DNA from: Pseudonocardia oceani
Lineage (GTDB): Bacteria; Actinomycetota; Actinomycetes; Mycobacteriales; Pseudonocardiaceae
Length of the DNA stretch: 64,000 bases
Assembly: GCF_019263585.2 (NCBI RefSeq)
Contig: NZ_JADQDF010000001.1
Span: 5,466,501-5,530,500 of the forward strand
Direction of reading: 5' to 3'
The notes below the pieces were generated by a model, which was given only the letters and a program-made list of their open reading frames with translations, did no database searches and was not told the origin of the DNA. Shown here one piece after another: positions 8,621-17,996 of the stretch. How positions within the stretch are numbered: the first letter of the stretch is position 1; every line of letters begins with the position of its first letter. Both the position numbers and the translations under genes were made by a program.

Positions 8621-11260
8621 ATGACCGGTGTGCCGGGAAGTCTGGTCGGCGTCTCTGTCGGTCCGTCCCGGATGGAGCGCGCCATGGTCTCGAATCCTCT
8701 GCCTCCGTCGGCCCGTGTCAGCGGGGCGAGTGGCCCCGCCGGGTTCGACCCTGGTGACCCGCCCGGGTCTCCCGAGATCGTCGAGCTCGCCGCCGTCGTC
8801 GCGGGGCAGCTCGATCTGGTGGGCGGCAAAGCAGCGGGCTTGTCTGCCCTGATCGAGGCGGGTGAACGCGTGCCCGCCGGTTTCTGCATCACCACGGTCG
8901 CCCACGACGCAGCCGCGGCGGCCGGTGGTCGGCTCGGCGAAGCATCGGCTCTGAAGATCGTCGAGGCGTACCGGAGGCTGGGGGGCGGGCCGGTCGCCGT
9001 CCGGTCGAGCGCGACGGCGGAGGACCTGCCGTCGGCCAGCTTCGCCGGGCAGCACGACACGGTGCTCGATGTCGTCGGCGAGCAGGCTCTGCTCGGTGCG
9101 GTGCAGGTGTGCTGGGCGTCGCTGTCGGGTCCGCGTGCGCGCGCGTACCGCGAGGCGGCCGGTGTCGACGACGCGGCGGTGCGGATGGCCGTGGTGGTGC
9201 AGCGCATGGTCGACCCGCTGGCCGCCGGGGTCTTGTTCACGGCCAACCCGATCACCGGTTGCCGAGCCGAGATGGTCGTCGACGCCGTCGCCGGTCTCGG
9301 CGATGTGGTGGTGGACGGCAGCGTGGCGGCCGATCACTACGTCCTCGCCGGGTCGGCACCGCCCGACTCGGGATGCCTGAGCACCGCTCGGCTCGACGAG
9401 CTGCGTGAGGCCGGTGCCCGGCTGCAGGAGCGCGCCGGTGCACCCCAGGACGTCGAGTGGGCCTTCGACCACGACGGACGGCTGTGGTTGTTGCAGTCGC
9501 GGCCGATCACGACGCTGTTCCCGCAGCCGACCTCGCCCCGTCCGGGTGCGCGGGTGTTCTTCGAGGTCGGCCACATGCAGGGCATGCTGCGTCCGTTCAC
9601 CCCGATGGGGATGTCGGCGATGCGGGTCGCCACCGCGCTGTCGCTCACGGGCGTCGGGATCCCGGCCGACCCGTTCGTGGGCCATCCCGGCCTGGTCGAC
9701 ATCGGCGGACGGATGTTCCTGGACATCACCGCCCTCGTGCGCAACAGGTCGATGCGCGAGAAGCTCCCCGCCTCGATGGCGATCTACGGCCCTCGGGTGT
9801 CGGCCGCGGTCGAGCGGGTGCTCGACGATCCGCGGTTCGCGCCGGTGCCCGGGCGTCCCTACCGGCTGCGCACGGTCGTGCCGGTGGCGATCCGACTGGT
9901 ACCGGGAATGCTCGTCGGGCTGGTGGGCGCGATCCTCGACCCGGCGCACGCACGCAGGCGTGCTCTGCGGGCGACGGCGATGGTGCGACTCGGTGCCCGG
10001 CCGTCGGTGCAGCCGGGCACCGCCGAGGAACGGATCCGGTTCGCGATGGACGTGCAGGGCACGTTCATGCGGGTCGGGATGCGGGAGATGCTGCCGCCGA
10101 TCTACGCGGGCCTCCTCGCCCGGCAGGTCACGATCGCCCTTCTCGCCGGGGTGGCGTCCGAGAGCGAGATCGACGAGACGCTGCGCGGGATGCCGCACAA
10201 CATCACCACGGAGATGGACCTCGCCCTGTGGGCACTCGCGGCCGCCGCGGCACCCCATCGCGACCTGCTCCTGCACACCGCCCCGGCCGAGCTCTCCGCG
10301 CGGTACCGTGCCGGCTCGTTGCCCGACATCGGGCTCGACGAGTTCCTGCGCGGGTACGGCCATCGAGGGGCAGCCGAGGTGGACGTCGGCCTGCCGAGGT
10401 GGGCAGAGGACCCGAGTCCGGTGTTCGCGGCGATCGCCGGCTACCTGCGGGTGACGGATCCGGAGCAGGCACCGGATCGGCGTTTCGCCCGCGCCGCCGC
10501 CGACGCGGAGGCGAAGATCGATGAACTCGTCGCGCGCGCGCGTCGCGGCCGACCGGTGCGGGCCCGGCTCGCGGGGTTCCTGATGCGTCGCGGTCGCGCT
10601 GTCGCCGGTCTGCGCGAGCTGCCGAAGTTCGCGTGGCTCTACGCCTTCGAGGAGATGCGCCGGCAGCTGCTGTCCACGGGTGCGGAACTGCAGGAGCGAG
10701 GGGTGCTGGAGCGGGCCGACGACATCATGTTCCTCGACTTCCGGGAGGCGCTCGCGGCTGCCGCCGGGGCCGATCAGCGCCGGTTGGTCGAGCCACGACG
10801 TGCGGTCCACGTCCACGAGGCCGCGCGACGGTCGGTTCCCGGGGTCGTGCTGTCGGACGGGACGATCCCGGAGGCGCTGATGCCGTCGACACCGCCCGTG
10901 GACGGGGCGCTGATCGGCATGGCAGCCGCGCCGGGGACGGCGACCGGCCGTGCGCGGGTGGTCCTCGATCCTGCGGACGCCCGCATCGAGCCCGGGGAGA
11001 TCCTGGTCGCGCCCACCACCGACCCCGGGTGGACGCCGCTGTTCCTGACCGCGGGCGGCCTGGTCACCGAGACCGGCTCTCCGATGGCTCACGGACCGAC
11101 CGTCGCGCGCGAGTACGGCATCCCGGCGGTGATCTGCGTCCGCGACGCCACTCAGCTGATCAGCACCGGGCAGCTCGTCACCATCGACGGTGCTGCCGGC
11201 ACCGTGACCGTCGCCGACGACGTCGAGCGTCCGAGCAGCAGTACCGCCGGCGTCGGGTAG
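8621..11260 (+). CDS. PEP-utilising enzyme, PEP synthase / rifampin phosphotransferase type
   Basis: About 879 residues. The N-terminal ATP-grasp (PEP/pyruvate-binding) domain shows V-G-G-K-A-A-G-L-S (about 67) and A-V-R-S-S-A-T-A-E-D-L-P (about 125). The middle region (about 320-720) is helical and not conserved with PEP synthase. The C-terminal swivelling domain has the phosphohistidine in S-P-M-A-H-G-P-T-V-A-R-E-Y-G-I-P (His about 824). Length and domain order (ATP-grasp, large middle domain, His domain at the very end) match rifampin phosphotransferase-type proteins rather than pyruvate phosphate dikinase. Proteins of this class also occur in unlinked metabolic roles, so antibiotic resistance should not be assumed. 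ATG start at 8621 has GGAG 7 bases upstream; later ATGs at 8671 and 8683 are possible. Monocistronic. Confidence 0.82.
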   Translation: MTGVPGSLVGVSVGPSRMERAMVSNPLPPSARVSGASGPAGFDPGDPPGSPEIVELAAVVAGQLDLVGGKAAGLSALIEAGERVPAGFCITTVAHDAAAAAGGRLGEASALKIVEAYRRLGGGPVAVRSSATAEDLPSASFAGQHDTVLDVVGEQALLGAVQVCWASLSGPRARAYREAAGVDDAAVRMAVVVQRMVDPLAAGVLFTANPITGCRAEMVVDAVAGLGDVVVDGSVAADHYVLAGSAPPDSGCLSTARLDELREAGARLQERAGAPQDVEWAFDHDGRLWLLQSRPITTLFPQPTSPRPGARVFFEVGHMQGMLRPFTPMGMSAMRVATALSLTGVGIPADPFVGHPGLVDIGGRMFLDITALVRNRSMREKLPASMAIYGPRVSAAVERVLDDPRFAPVPGRPYRLRTVVPVAIRLVPGMLVGLVGAILDPAHARRRALRATAMVRLGARPSVQPGTAEERIRFAMDVQGTFMRVGMREMLPPIYAGLLARQVTIALLAGVASESEIDETLRGMPHNITTEMDLALWALAAAAAPHRDLLLHTAPAELSARYRAGSLPDIGLDEFLRGYGHRGAAEVDVGLPRWAEDPSPVFAAIAGYLRVTDPEQAPDRRFARAAADAEAKIDELVARARRGRPVRARLAGFLMRRGRAVAGLRELPKFAWLYAFEEMRRQLLSTGAELQERGVLERADDIMFLDFREALAAAAGADQRRLVEPRRAVHVHEAARRSVPGVVLSDGTIPEALMPSTPPVDGALIGMAAAPGTATGRARVVLDPADARIEPGEILVAPTTDPGWTPLFLTAGGLVTETGSPMAHGPTVAREYGIPAVICVRDATQLISTGQLVTIDGAAGTVTVADDVERPSSSTAGVG

Positions 11261-11439
11261 GGGCTCCGGAGGTCGTGACCCCGCCGCCGTCGATCTGGGT
11301 CGACCGTCGCGTCGGACCGGTCCACGGGAAGATGCGAGGTCCGGGAGAGGTCGACGAGGTCCGAGTGCGCGTGACCGACAACGGGCGGTGGAAGCCCGTC
11401 GCCCCGCGCGATCCCGCAGGTGCGCGTACTCGTTCTCGG

Positions 11440-11755
11440 CCGATCCTCGCGTCCTCCCGGTCCGGGTCCCGGTGGGTCCAACGTCCGCCGTGGCGATGTG
11501 GCCGCGCCGCCCCGACAGCACCGCGGCGGTCCGCCGATTCGCCTGGACCAGGCGCGGCTCGGTCTGCTCGTCGAGCCGGAAGGTGGGCACGGACAGGGCC
11601 ATCGTTCCGACGGGGCGACCCGTCGCACCGAAGACGGGACGAGCGACGGAGCTGAGGCCCTGCTCCCGCTCGTCGCGCGCAACGGCCACACCTGCCCGGC
11701 GAACGCTGTCGAGGTGCTCCGCGAGGGTGCGTGCCTCGGTGAGTCCGACCGTCAT
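11440..11755 (-). pseudogene. IclR-family regulator, C-terminal fragment
   Basis: Reading leftward from 11755 the frame gives T-V-G-L-T-E-A-R-T-L, R-R-A-G-V-A-V-A-R-D-E-R-E-Q-G-L-S-S-V-A-R-P-V and G-T-M-A-L-S-V-P-T-F-R-L. These are the tail of the effector-binding domain of IclR regulators (a Glu after the D-E/R-E-Q-G-type turn and the A-x-S-V-S/P-x-F-R-L strand). The winged-HTH domain and the first part of the effector domain, about 150 residues, are absent upstream, and no stop follows where the protein should end. A dead fragment. Confidence 0.7.
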
Positions 11756-11946
11756 CGACCGCGTCGTCGGCCGCCCGTGTCGCTGTCGACGTCGGGCCGG
11801 ATCAGCCTCGGGCGGAGGGTGCGGGCTCGTCGTCCTCGCCCTCGATCTCGTCGCCGTCGGGGTGAGGGCCAGCAGATTCGCGACGCCGCGGGCCCCCGCG
11901 AGGGGCGGCGACCGCAGTGCCGACGTGGTCGGGGCGTGCGGAGCCC

Positions 11947-11952
11947 TACGCT
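11947..11952 (+). promoter_or_regulatory. -10 element TACGCT, leaderless start
   Basis: TACGCT ends six bases before the GTG of the HNH gene, with no ribosome binding site between. That spacing puts transcription start on the start codon. The same arrangement precedes the next gene. Confidence 0.5.
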
Positions 11953-11958
11953 GCCGAT

Positions 11959-12315
11959 GTGGTGGCGAGGAGCCGGAAGGCGCGGGCAGGAGCGCGGCGC
12001 CGCAAGCGGATGGCTGCGGTGAGCCACGACCTGACCGAGGAGCAGTGGAGCGCACTGCAGGTGGCGTGGGGCGGATGTGCCTACTGCGGTGCCGCCGACG
12101 GTGTGCCGCAGCGCGACTGCGTCCTGCCCATCTCACGCGGGGGGCGCTACACCGTCGACAACGTCGTACCGGCCTGCCGCTCGTGCAACAGCAGCAAGTG
12201 CAACGAAGAGGTGACCGGGTGGCTGCGCCGCAAGCGGCTCGACGAGCAGGCGTTCCTGGGGCGCTACATCGAGATCCGGTCGGCCATGGTCGTGCGCACG
12301 GCGGGCCTACGCTGA
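11959..12315 (+). CDS. small HNH endonuclease-like protein
   Basis: A 118-residue basic protein. After a Lys/Arg-rich N-terminus ([12 protein letters not shown]) it has a zinc-type HNH core: C-A-Y-C-G (about 37), [10 protein letters not shown] (about 52), [14 protein letters not shown] (about 66). The four Cys of the structural zinc site are all present. The usual first catalytic residue of the motif, His in D-H-V-x-P, is Cys here, so activity may be altered. The GTG start is supported by the TACGCT box six bases upstream; an earlier in-frame start at 11917 would lie before that promoter. It is stand-alone, with no helicase, terminase or methylase beside it. Confidence 0.8.
   Translation: MVARSRKARAGARRRKRMAAVSHDLTEEQWSALQVAWGGCAYCGAADGVPQRDCVLPISRGGRYTVDNVVPACRSCNSSKCNEEVTGWLRRKRLDEQAFLGRYIEIRSAMVVRTAGLR
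12308..12313 (+). promoter_or_regulatory. -10 element TACGCT, leaderless start
   Basis: TACGCT lies six bases before the ATG of the large LuxR gene, inside the last codons of the HNH gene. No Shine-Dalgarno sequence is present, so the mRNA is probably leaderless and independent of the upstream gene. Confidence 0.55.
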
Positions 12316-12319
12316 CCGG

Positions 12320-15028
12320 ATGCCTGTGCTGGGCACCAAGCTGCACCTGCCCGTGCCGCGCCGCCGACTCGTGCCGCGCGGCCGCCTCGTCGACCGGTTG
12401 CGCGCCGACGAGGGGACGGGTCTGCGGCTGGTGCTCGTCGCGGCACCGGCCGGGTTCGGGAAGACCACGCTCCTGGCCCAGTGGCTGTCGGCGGGCGAGC
12501 CGTCGCCGCGCCGGGTGGCATGGCTGGCCCTCGACCCGGGTGACGCCGACCTCCAGCGCTTCCTGACGCACCTGGTGGCCGCGATCCGGACGGTCGAACC
12601 CGAGGCCGGTGCCGAGGCGCTCGCGCTGCTGGAGGCGGGCGGGTCCGACGAGGTGCTGGTCAGCCTCCTCAACGACCTCGACCTCCTCGCCGGGCCCGTG
12701 GTGGTCGCGCTCGACGACTACCACGTGATCGGTGCGGCAGCCGTCCACGAGGCGGTGGCCTTCCTCCTCGACAACCTCCCTCCGCAGGTCGTGCTGGCGA
12801 TCGCCACCCGGGCCGATCCGCCGCTGCCCCTCGCCCGGCTGCGCGCACGGGGCCAGCTGGCGGAGGTGCGGGCCGCGGACCTCCGGTTCACCTCCGGCGA
12901 GGTGGAGGCGTTCCTCGGCGACGTGATGGGGCTGCGCCTGGACCCCGCACTCGTGACGGCGCTCGCGGCCCGCACCGAGGGGTGGGCCGTCGGGCTGCAG
13001 TTGGCCGCGCTGTCGGCCCGGTCGCGGGCCGGCGCGGACGGGTCCGGGGACGTCACCGGTTTCGTCGAGGCCTTCTCCGGCAGCCACCGGTTCGTCCTCG
13101 ACTACCTCGTGGAGGAGGTACTCGACCGCCGGTCGGACGAGGTGCGCGCGTTCCTGCTGGACACCTCGATCCTCGACCAGCTCAGCGGTCCGCTCTGCGA
13201 CGCCCTCACCGGGCGGTCGGACGGCCAGCGGGTGCTGGAGACCCTCGAGCGCGACGACCTCTTCGTCGTCCCGCTCGACGACGAGCGCCGGTGGTACCGC
13301 TACCACCACCTCTTCGCCGACGCTCTGCGTGCCCGGGCGGCCGCCCGGCCGGGCGACCGCGTCCCGGGGTTGCACGCCGCGGCCGGGCGCTGGCTCGCCG
13401 CGAACGGGCTGCTCGCGGACGCGGTGCGGCACGCCGTCGCGGGCGGCGATCACGAGCAGGCCGCCGATCTCGTCGAGCTCGCCGAGGCCGACCTGCGCCG
13501 GCGCCGCCAGGACCACGTTCTGCGCGCCTGGCTCGCGGCGCTGCCCGAAGAGGTCGTCCGCCGCCGGCCGCTGCTCGCGACGTACGCGGCGTGGAGCCGG
13601 CTCTCCGAGGGCGACGTCGACGGTGTGGAGCCGTGGCTCGACGACGCCGAGGCGGCCCTCGACGCGGCCCCGTCCACGATCCCGGAGGTCGGCGCGTCGA
13701 CCGAGGCGGTACGGGACCGGGCGGCGGAGATCCGCTCGCTGCCCGCGATGATCGCGGTGTACCGGGCGTCGGTCGCGCAGGCCCGGGGCGACACGGACGG
13801 CACCGTCGCCCATGCCCGTCGGGCGCTCGCGCTGGCCGGGCCGCAGGACCACTTCCCGCGTGGTGCCGCGGCCGGCTTCGTCGGCCTGGCGGCGTGGGCG
13901 TCGGGCGACCTCGCGGTCGCGGTGCCGACGTTCACCGAGGCGGTCTCCGCCCTGCGCACGGCCGGGATGGTCGCCGACGAGCTGGGGGCGACCGTCGTGC
14001 TGGCGGGCATGTGGCTGGCGCGCGGTCGTCCGGTCGAGGCGCGCCGGCTCTACGAACGCGCGCTGGCCGTCGCCGGGTCCCGCCCGGGGCCGGTGCTCTC
14101 CACCACCGGGGACCTGCACGTCGGCCTCGCCGAGGTCCTGTGCGAGCAGGGCGAGCTCGACGCGGCCGAGGAGCACCTCGAGGCGGCCGGCGAACTCGGT
14201 GACCGGGCATCGCTGCGGGAGAACCGCCACCGCCGGCACACCGCCACGGCCGCACTGCTGCGGGCGAGGGGGGACCTGGACGGGGCGGTCCTGGCGCTCG
14301 ACCGGGCCGAGGCGCTGTTCCTGCCCGGGTACTTCCCGGACGTGCGGCCGATCGCGGCGACCAGGGCCCGGGTGCGTATCGCCCAGGGCAGGTCGATCGA
14401 TGCGCGGACGTGGGCGGACGAACGCGGTGTCGCGCCGACCGACCCGCCGACCTACCTGGCCGAGCACGATCAGCTCACCCTCGCCCGGCTGCTCGTCGCC
14501 GAGGGTGACCCGCGACGGGCGCTCGACCTCCTCGACCGCGTGGTGGACTCCGCGCAGGCGGCCGACCGCGAGGGCAGTCTGGTCGAGGCGGAGCTGGTGC
14601 GGGCGCTCGCCCATCGCGCCGGCGGTGACCCGGACGCGGCAGCCGCCGACCTCACCACCGCCCTCACGCGCGGCGTGCCGGCCGGGTACCGCCGGCTCTT
14701 CCTCGACGAGGGACCGCCGATGGCCGAGCTGCTCGACCACATCGCCCGCGCCGGCGGCAACGACGCGCGGACGCACGCCGTGCACATCGTGGCCGCCGCC
14801 CGGCGGCCGTCCACCCCGGCTCGGCCCACGCCCGAGGAGGGCCTGAGCGAGCGCGAGCAGGAGGTTCTGCGCCTGCTGGCGACCGAGCTCAGCGGTCCGG
14901 AGATCGCGCGGCACCTGTTCGTCTCGGTGAACACGCTGCGCACGCACACCCGGCACATCTTCACCAAGCTGGACGTGAACACCCGCCGCACCGCGGTGCG
15001 CCGTGCGGCGGACCTCGGCCTGCTCTGA
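12320..15028 (+). CDS. LuxR family ATP-binding regulator (MalT/LAL type)
   Basis: A 902-residue STAND-type transcription activator. The N-terminal NTPase has Walker [12 protein letters not shown] (about 40-50) and Walker [10 protein letters not shown] (about 129-137). A long helical, TPR-like sensor region (about 340-820) follows. A C-terminal Lux[17 protein letters not shown] (about 838) through V-S-V-N-T-L-R-T-H and I-F-T-K-L-D-V, ends the protein. Such proteins bind a ligand, oligomerise with ATP and activate nearby operons. The likely target is the three-gene membrane operon starting 112 bp downstream. Confidence 0.93.
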   Translation: MPVLGTKLHLPVPRRRLVPRGRLVDRLRADEGTGLRLVLVAAPAGFGKTTLLAQWLSAGEPSPRRVAWLALDPGDADLQRFLTHLVAAIRTVEPEAGAEALALLEAGGSDEVLVSLLNDLDLLAGPVVVALDDYHVIGAAAVHEAVAFLLDNLPPQVVLAIATRADPPLPLARLRARGQLAEVRAADLRFTSGEVEAFLGDVMGLRLDPALVTALAARTEGWAVGLQLAALSARSRAGADGSGDVTGFVEAFSGSHRFVLDYLVEEVLDRRSDEVRAFLLDTSILDQLSGPLCDALTGRSDGQRVLETLERDDLFVVPLDDERRWYRYHHLFADALRARAAARPGDRVPGLHAAAGRWLAANGLLADAVRHAVAGGDHEQAADLVELAEADLRRRRQDHVLRAWLAALPEEVVRRRPLLATYAAWSRLSEGDVDGVEPWLDDAEAALDAAPSTIPEVGASTEAVRDRAAEIRSLPAMIAVYRASVAQARGDTDGTVAHARRALALAGPQDHFPRGAAAGFVGLAAWASGDLAVAVPTFTEAVSALRTAGMVADELGATVVLAGMWLARGRPVEARRLYERALAVAGSRPGPVLSTTGDLHVGLAEVLCEQGELDAAEEHLEAAGELGDRASLRENRHRRHTATAALLRARGDLDGAVLALDRAEALFLPGYFPDVRPIAATRARVRIAQGRSIDARTWADERGVAPTDPPTYLAEHDQLTLARLLVAEGDPRRALDLLDRVVDSAQAADREGSLVEAELVRALAHRAGGDPDAAAADLTTALTRGVPAGYRRLFLDEGPPMAELLDHIARAGGNDARTHAVHIVAAARRPSTPARPTPEEGLSEREQEVLRLLATELSGPEIARHLFVSVNTLRTHTRHIFTKLDVNTRRTAVRRAADLGLL

Positions 15029-15140
15029 GAGCGGATCACCACGTCCGTCACATCGGATGGTGACGCGGCCTCACCCGGTCTCCTCCTACCGTCACGGACG
15101 TCGCCGAGCACCCCGCGCGGCCCACGACGGGAGCACCGCC

Positions 15141-15815
15141 ATGACCGTGACCACCTCGTCCCTCACCCGAGCGGCCGGCGTCGCCGCGATGGCCGCCGGT
15201 GCGATCTTCATCGGCGTCCAGATCAACCACCCGCACCTCGACGTCGCCTCCATCACCACGACCGAGGTCGTCTTCCGCGGCTTTCTGAAGGTCGCCATGG
15301 CGGCGCTGGCATTGACCGGAATCACCGGCATGTACCTCAGCGAGATCCGTCGCAACGGGGTCCTCGGACTCGTCGGCTACCTGGTGCTGGCCCTCGGATA
15401 CCTCCTGATCCTGTGTACCTCCTTCGCCGCCGCGTTCGTCCTGCCCGGCGTCGCCGGGACCGATCCCGGCTTCGTCGGCGACGTGATCGCGGTGTCCCGG
15501 GGCGGCGCGGCCACCGGTGACGTCGGGGCGCTGGCCCTGGTGTGGAAGGTCCAGGACCTGAGCTACCTGGCGGGCGGTCTCGTCCTCGGCGTCGCCCTGT
15601 ACCGGGCGCGGGTGCTCGCCCGCTGGGCGACCGCACTGCTCGCGTTCGGGGGAGTCGTCAGCATCGTGCTGTCGCTGCTGCCCGACGCCTTCTACCGGCT
15701 GCTCGCGTTCCCGAACGGCATCGCCATGATCGGGCTCGGCTACTCGCTGTGGCGGCTGCGGCGGTCCGTCGGCGACACGACGCCCGTGGCGCGTCCCCAG
15801 CAGACCTCGCTCTGA
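15141..15815 (+). CDS. six- to seven-span membrane protein of unknown function
   Basis: 224 residues with hydrophobic segments near residues 11-27, 50-65, 75-97, 130-155, 163-180 and 185-205. The N-terminus A-A-G-V-A-A-M-A-A-G-A-I-F-I-G-V-Q-I-N-H-P resembles small actinobacterial membrane proteins found next to LuxR regulators, similar to DUF4386-type proteins. No catalytic motif. ATG start with GACGGGAG 8 bases upstream. It is the first gene of a three-gene operon whose members overlap. Confidence 0.8.
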   Translation: MTVTTSSLTRAAGVAAMAAGAIFIGVQINHPHLDVASITTTEVVFRGFLKVAMAALALTGITGMYLSEIRRNGVLGLVGYLVLALGYLLILCTSFAAAFVLPGVAGTDPGFVGDVIAVSRGGAATGDVGALALVWKVQDLSYLAGGLVLGVALYRARVLARWATALLAFGGVVSIVLSLLPDAFYRLLAFPNGIAMIGLGYSLWRLRRSVGDTTPVARPQQTSL

Positions 15816-16468
15816 TGCCCACCCGGCTCCCGACGTGGGGCGTGCCCGCCGCCCTGGTGGCGCTCGGCGTCGTCCCGGTGGTCGCCGGGTCGCTCCGCCT
15901 GGCCGAGCTGTCCGGCGGGGCGGCGGTGCTGCCGCCCGACGGCCGATACACCGCGACTCCCCTGCCCGTCGTCGTGCACATCGTCTGCGCCACGGTGTTC
16001 GCGCTGCTCGGGGCCCTCCAGTTCGCGCCCGGGGTACGGGCGCGACGACCCGCCTGGCACCGCCGGGCAGGGCGCGTCCTGGTGGTCGCCGGGCTCGGGG
16101 TGGCGCTCTCGGCGCTGTGGTTGAACCAGTTCTTCCCGAACCCCGACGCCGATCGGCAGGTGCTGTACCCGCTCCGGGTCGTGTTCGGGGTGGCGATGGT
16201 GGCCGGCCTCGTCCTCGGGCTGCTCGCGGCCCGGCGCCGGGACTTCGGCCGGCACCGGGTGTGGATGGTGCGCAGCTACGCGATCGGCCTCGTCGCCGGC
16301 ACGCAGGTCCTCACCCTGGGGTTCGGCGGGGCGGTCCTCGGCCGCGCACCGGTGACGACCGCCCTGCTGATGGCCAGCGCGTGGGTGGTCAACCTGGTCG
16401 TGGCCGAGTGGGCGCTGCGGTGGCCCGCCGCGCGGACAGGTCCCCGGCCTGCAGGAGCGCTCGCGTGA
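15815..16468 (+). CDS. DUF2306-like membrane protein
   Basis: 217 residues, seven hydrophobic segments. Conserved polar residues within helices fit the DUF2306 group of membrane proteins: H-I-V-C-A-T-V-F-A-L-L-G-A-L-Q-F (about 50), W-H-R-R-A-G-R (about 75), and H-R-V-W-M-V-R-S-Y-A-I-G (about 147). The two His-Arg motifs flank helices in a way reminiscent of heme or quinone proteins, but no function is known. The ATG overlaps the previous stop (TGATG). Confidence 0.78.
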   Translation: MPTRLPTWGVPAALVALGVVPVVAGSLRLAELSGGAAVLPPDGRYTATPLPVVVHIVCATVFALLGALQFAPGVRARRPAWHRRAGRVLVVAGLGVALSALWLNQFFPNPDADRQVLYPLRVVFGVAMVAGLVLGLLAARRRDFGRHRVWMVRSYAIGLVAGTQVLTLGFGGAVLGRAPVTTALLMASAWVVNLVVAEWALRWPAARTGPRPAGALA

Positions 16469-16701
16469 CCACCGCTCCCACGACCTACGCGATACGCGTC
16501 GCCGGGCACCTCGACGACCACTGGTCGGCGTGGCTCGGCCGCCTGCACATGACCCGCGACGACGACGGCACGACGACCGTCACCGTGCCGGTCGCCGACC
16601 AGGCCGAGCTCCACGGGGTGCTCGCCGGGCTGCGCGACATCGGCGCCGTCCTCCTGGAGGTCCGCGCCGTCGAGCCCCGACCCCGTCCCCGGGGCCGGTG
16701 A
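16465..16701 (+). CDS. small soluble protein, third gene of the membrane operon
   Basis: 78 residues, no signal or membrane segment. Sequence features are Y-A-I-R-V-A-G-H-L-D-D-H-W-S-A-W-L-G near the start, D-D-D-G-T-T-T-V-T-V-P-V-A-D-Q-A-E-L-H-G-V-L in the middle, and an Arg/Pro tail. The pattern (an I-R-V-x-G-x-L strand, a polar D/T turn, then L-x-G-L-L-x-x-L-R-D-I-G) looks like a small alpha/beta fold seen in short actinobacterial proteins. GTG start overlaps the upstream stop (GTGA), so it is coupled to the DUF2306-like gene. Function unknown. Confidence 0.75.
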   Translation: MTTAPTTYAIRVAGHLDDHWSAWLGRLHMTRDDDGTTTVTVPVADQAELHGVLAGLRDIGAVLLEVRAVEPRPRPRGR

Positions 16702-16910
16702 CCGAGCGGGTGCGTCAGACGCGCTCGAGCGGGGTGTGCGGAGCGGGCGGGAGCGTGAGACCCGCCGGGTGAACGGCACTCTCGCCCAGCCCCATCGGGC
16801 GAGGGGCCCGTTCGCGCACCGGCCCGACTGCTACACGTAACGCGCGATGGACGGTCGTCGTCGAAGCGTTGTACGGTGGGCCCCTCAGCTCTCGACGAGG
16901 AGGCCCTGGC

Positions 16911-17996
16911 ATGACCGCCGTCCACGACGACCCCACCGCCGAGGAGCAGGAGCAGCTCGACGCGCTGTACGCCGCGTTCGACGCCGCCCACATGAAGCCC
17001 CTGTGGACCCAGATCGGCGGGCTGATGCCCGTCACCCCGCGGCCGGACTCGGTGCCGTTCCTGTGGCGCTGGTCGACGCTGCTGCCGCTGGCGGAGAAGG
17101 CGGGGGAGCTGGTGCCGGTCGGGCGCGGCGGGGAGCGGCGGGCGATCGCCCTGGCCAACCCCGGTCTGCCCGGCACCGCCTACGCCACCCCGACGCTGTG
17201 GGCGGCCATCCAGTACCTGGGCCCGCGTGAGGAGGCGCCCGCGCACCGGCACACCCAGACCGCGTTCCGGTTCGTCGTCGAGGGCGAGGGTGTGTGGACC
17301 AACGTCGAGGGCGACCCGGTCGCGATGCGCCGCGGTGACCTGCTGCTCACCCCGGGCATGCACTTCCACGAACACCACAACACCACCGACCACCCGATGG
17401 CCTGGATCGACGGCCTCGACATCCCGCTGGTCCGCACGATCGACGCCGGCTTCTTCGAGTTCGGCCCCGACGTGCTGTCCACGACCGAGACCCCTGCGGT
17501 GTCGCGCAACGAGCGGCTGTGGGCGCACCCGGGGCTCACGCCCGTCGGCGCTTCGGCCGCGACGGCCTCACCGCTGATGGCCTACCGCTGGGAGCACACC
17601 GACGCCGCCCTGACCGCGCAGCTGGAGCTCGAGGACGAGGGGCACCCCGGCGTCGTCGAGCCCGGGCACGCCGTCGTCCGCTTCACCAACCCGGCGACGG
17701 CGGGGGACTGCCTGTCGACGATGCGCTGCGAGATGCACCGGCTTCGCGCGGGCACCTCGACGGCGCTGACCCGCACCGCCGGGTCGTCGGTCTGGCAGGT
17801 GTTCGAGGGCTCCGGCGTGGTCACGGTCGGCGACGAGCGCTACGAGGTCGGCCGGGGCGACCTGTTCTGCGTGCCGTCCTGGGCCGGGCTCGCGTTCGAC
17901 GCCGGCCCCGAGGGGCTCGACGCCTTCGCCTTCTCCGACGCCCCCGTCTTCGAGGCCCTCGGTCTCGCCCGCACCTCCCGAGAGGACCGCTCGTGA
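16911..17996 (+). CDS. gentisate 1,2-dioxygenase
   Basis: 361 residues, bicupin, Fe(II)-dependent; opens gentisate (2,5-dihydroxybenzoate) to maleylpyruvate in the cytoplasm. The first cupin has A-P-A-H-R-H-T-Q-T-A-F-R-F (about 106) with the two metal His, E-G-E-G-V-W-T (about 125) and P-G-M-H-F-H-E-H-H (about 147), then W-I-D-G-L-D-I-P-L. The second cupin begins about 275. Length fits the family (about 350). The ATG has a GAGGAGG ribosome site 8 bases upstream and a TACGGT box at 16872. It leads an operon with the FAH-family hydrolase (GTGA overlap), the CoA-ester hydroxylase and two CoA ligases, as in the Streptomyces sdg salicylate cluster, where the equivalent is SdgD. Confidence 0.93.
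   Translation: MTAVHDDPTAEEQEQLDALYAAFDAAHMKPLWTQIGGLMPVTPRPDSVPFLWRWSTLLPLAEKAGELVPVGRGGERRAIALANPGLPGTAYATPTLWAAIQYLGPREEAPAHRHTQTAFRFVVEGEGVWTNVEGDPVAMRRGDLLLTPGMHFHEHHNTTDHPMAWIDGLDIPLVRTIDAGFFEFGPDVLSTTETPAVSRNERLWAHPGLTPVGASAATASPLMAYRWEHTDAALTAQLELEDEGHPGVVEPGHAVVRFTNPATAGDCLSTMRCEMHRLRAGTSTALTRTAGSSVWQVFEGSGVVTVGDERYEVGRGDLFCVPSWAGLAFDAGPEGLDAFAFSDAPVFEALGLARTSREDRS

Larger units (their letters stand above)
11261..11958. other. 698-bp gap with an IclR remnant
   Basis: No intact gene. 11440-11755 carries a broken IclR effector domain on the minus strand. The flanks 11261-11439 and 11756-11946 show open frames only as GC-rich shadow; I see no recognisable protein or RNA there. Confidence 0.55.

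Noticed and set aside
8549-14956. A 2135-codon open frame on the minus strand across the PEP enzyme and LuxR genes
   Set aside because: It is antisense to well-supported genes, full of Arg/Gly/Pro/His low-complexity sequence, and arises from third-position GC bias. Only the short IclR-like part at 11440-11755 has family signal.
16716-16732. CGCTCGAGCG palindrome upstream of gentisate dioxygenase as an operator
   Set aside because: Only 10 bp, common in GC-rich DNA, and about 180 bp from the start codon.
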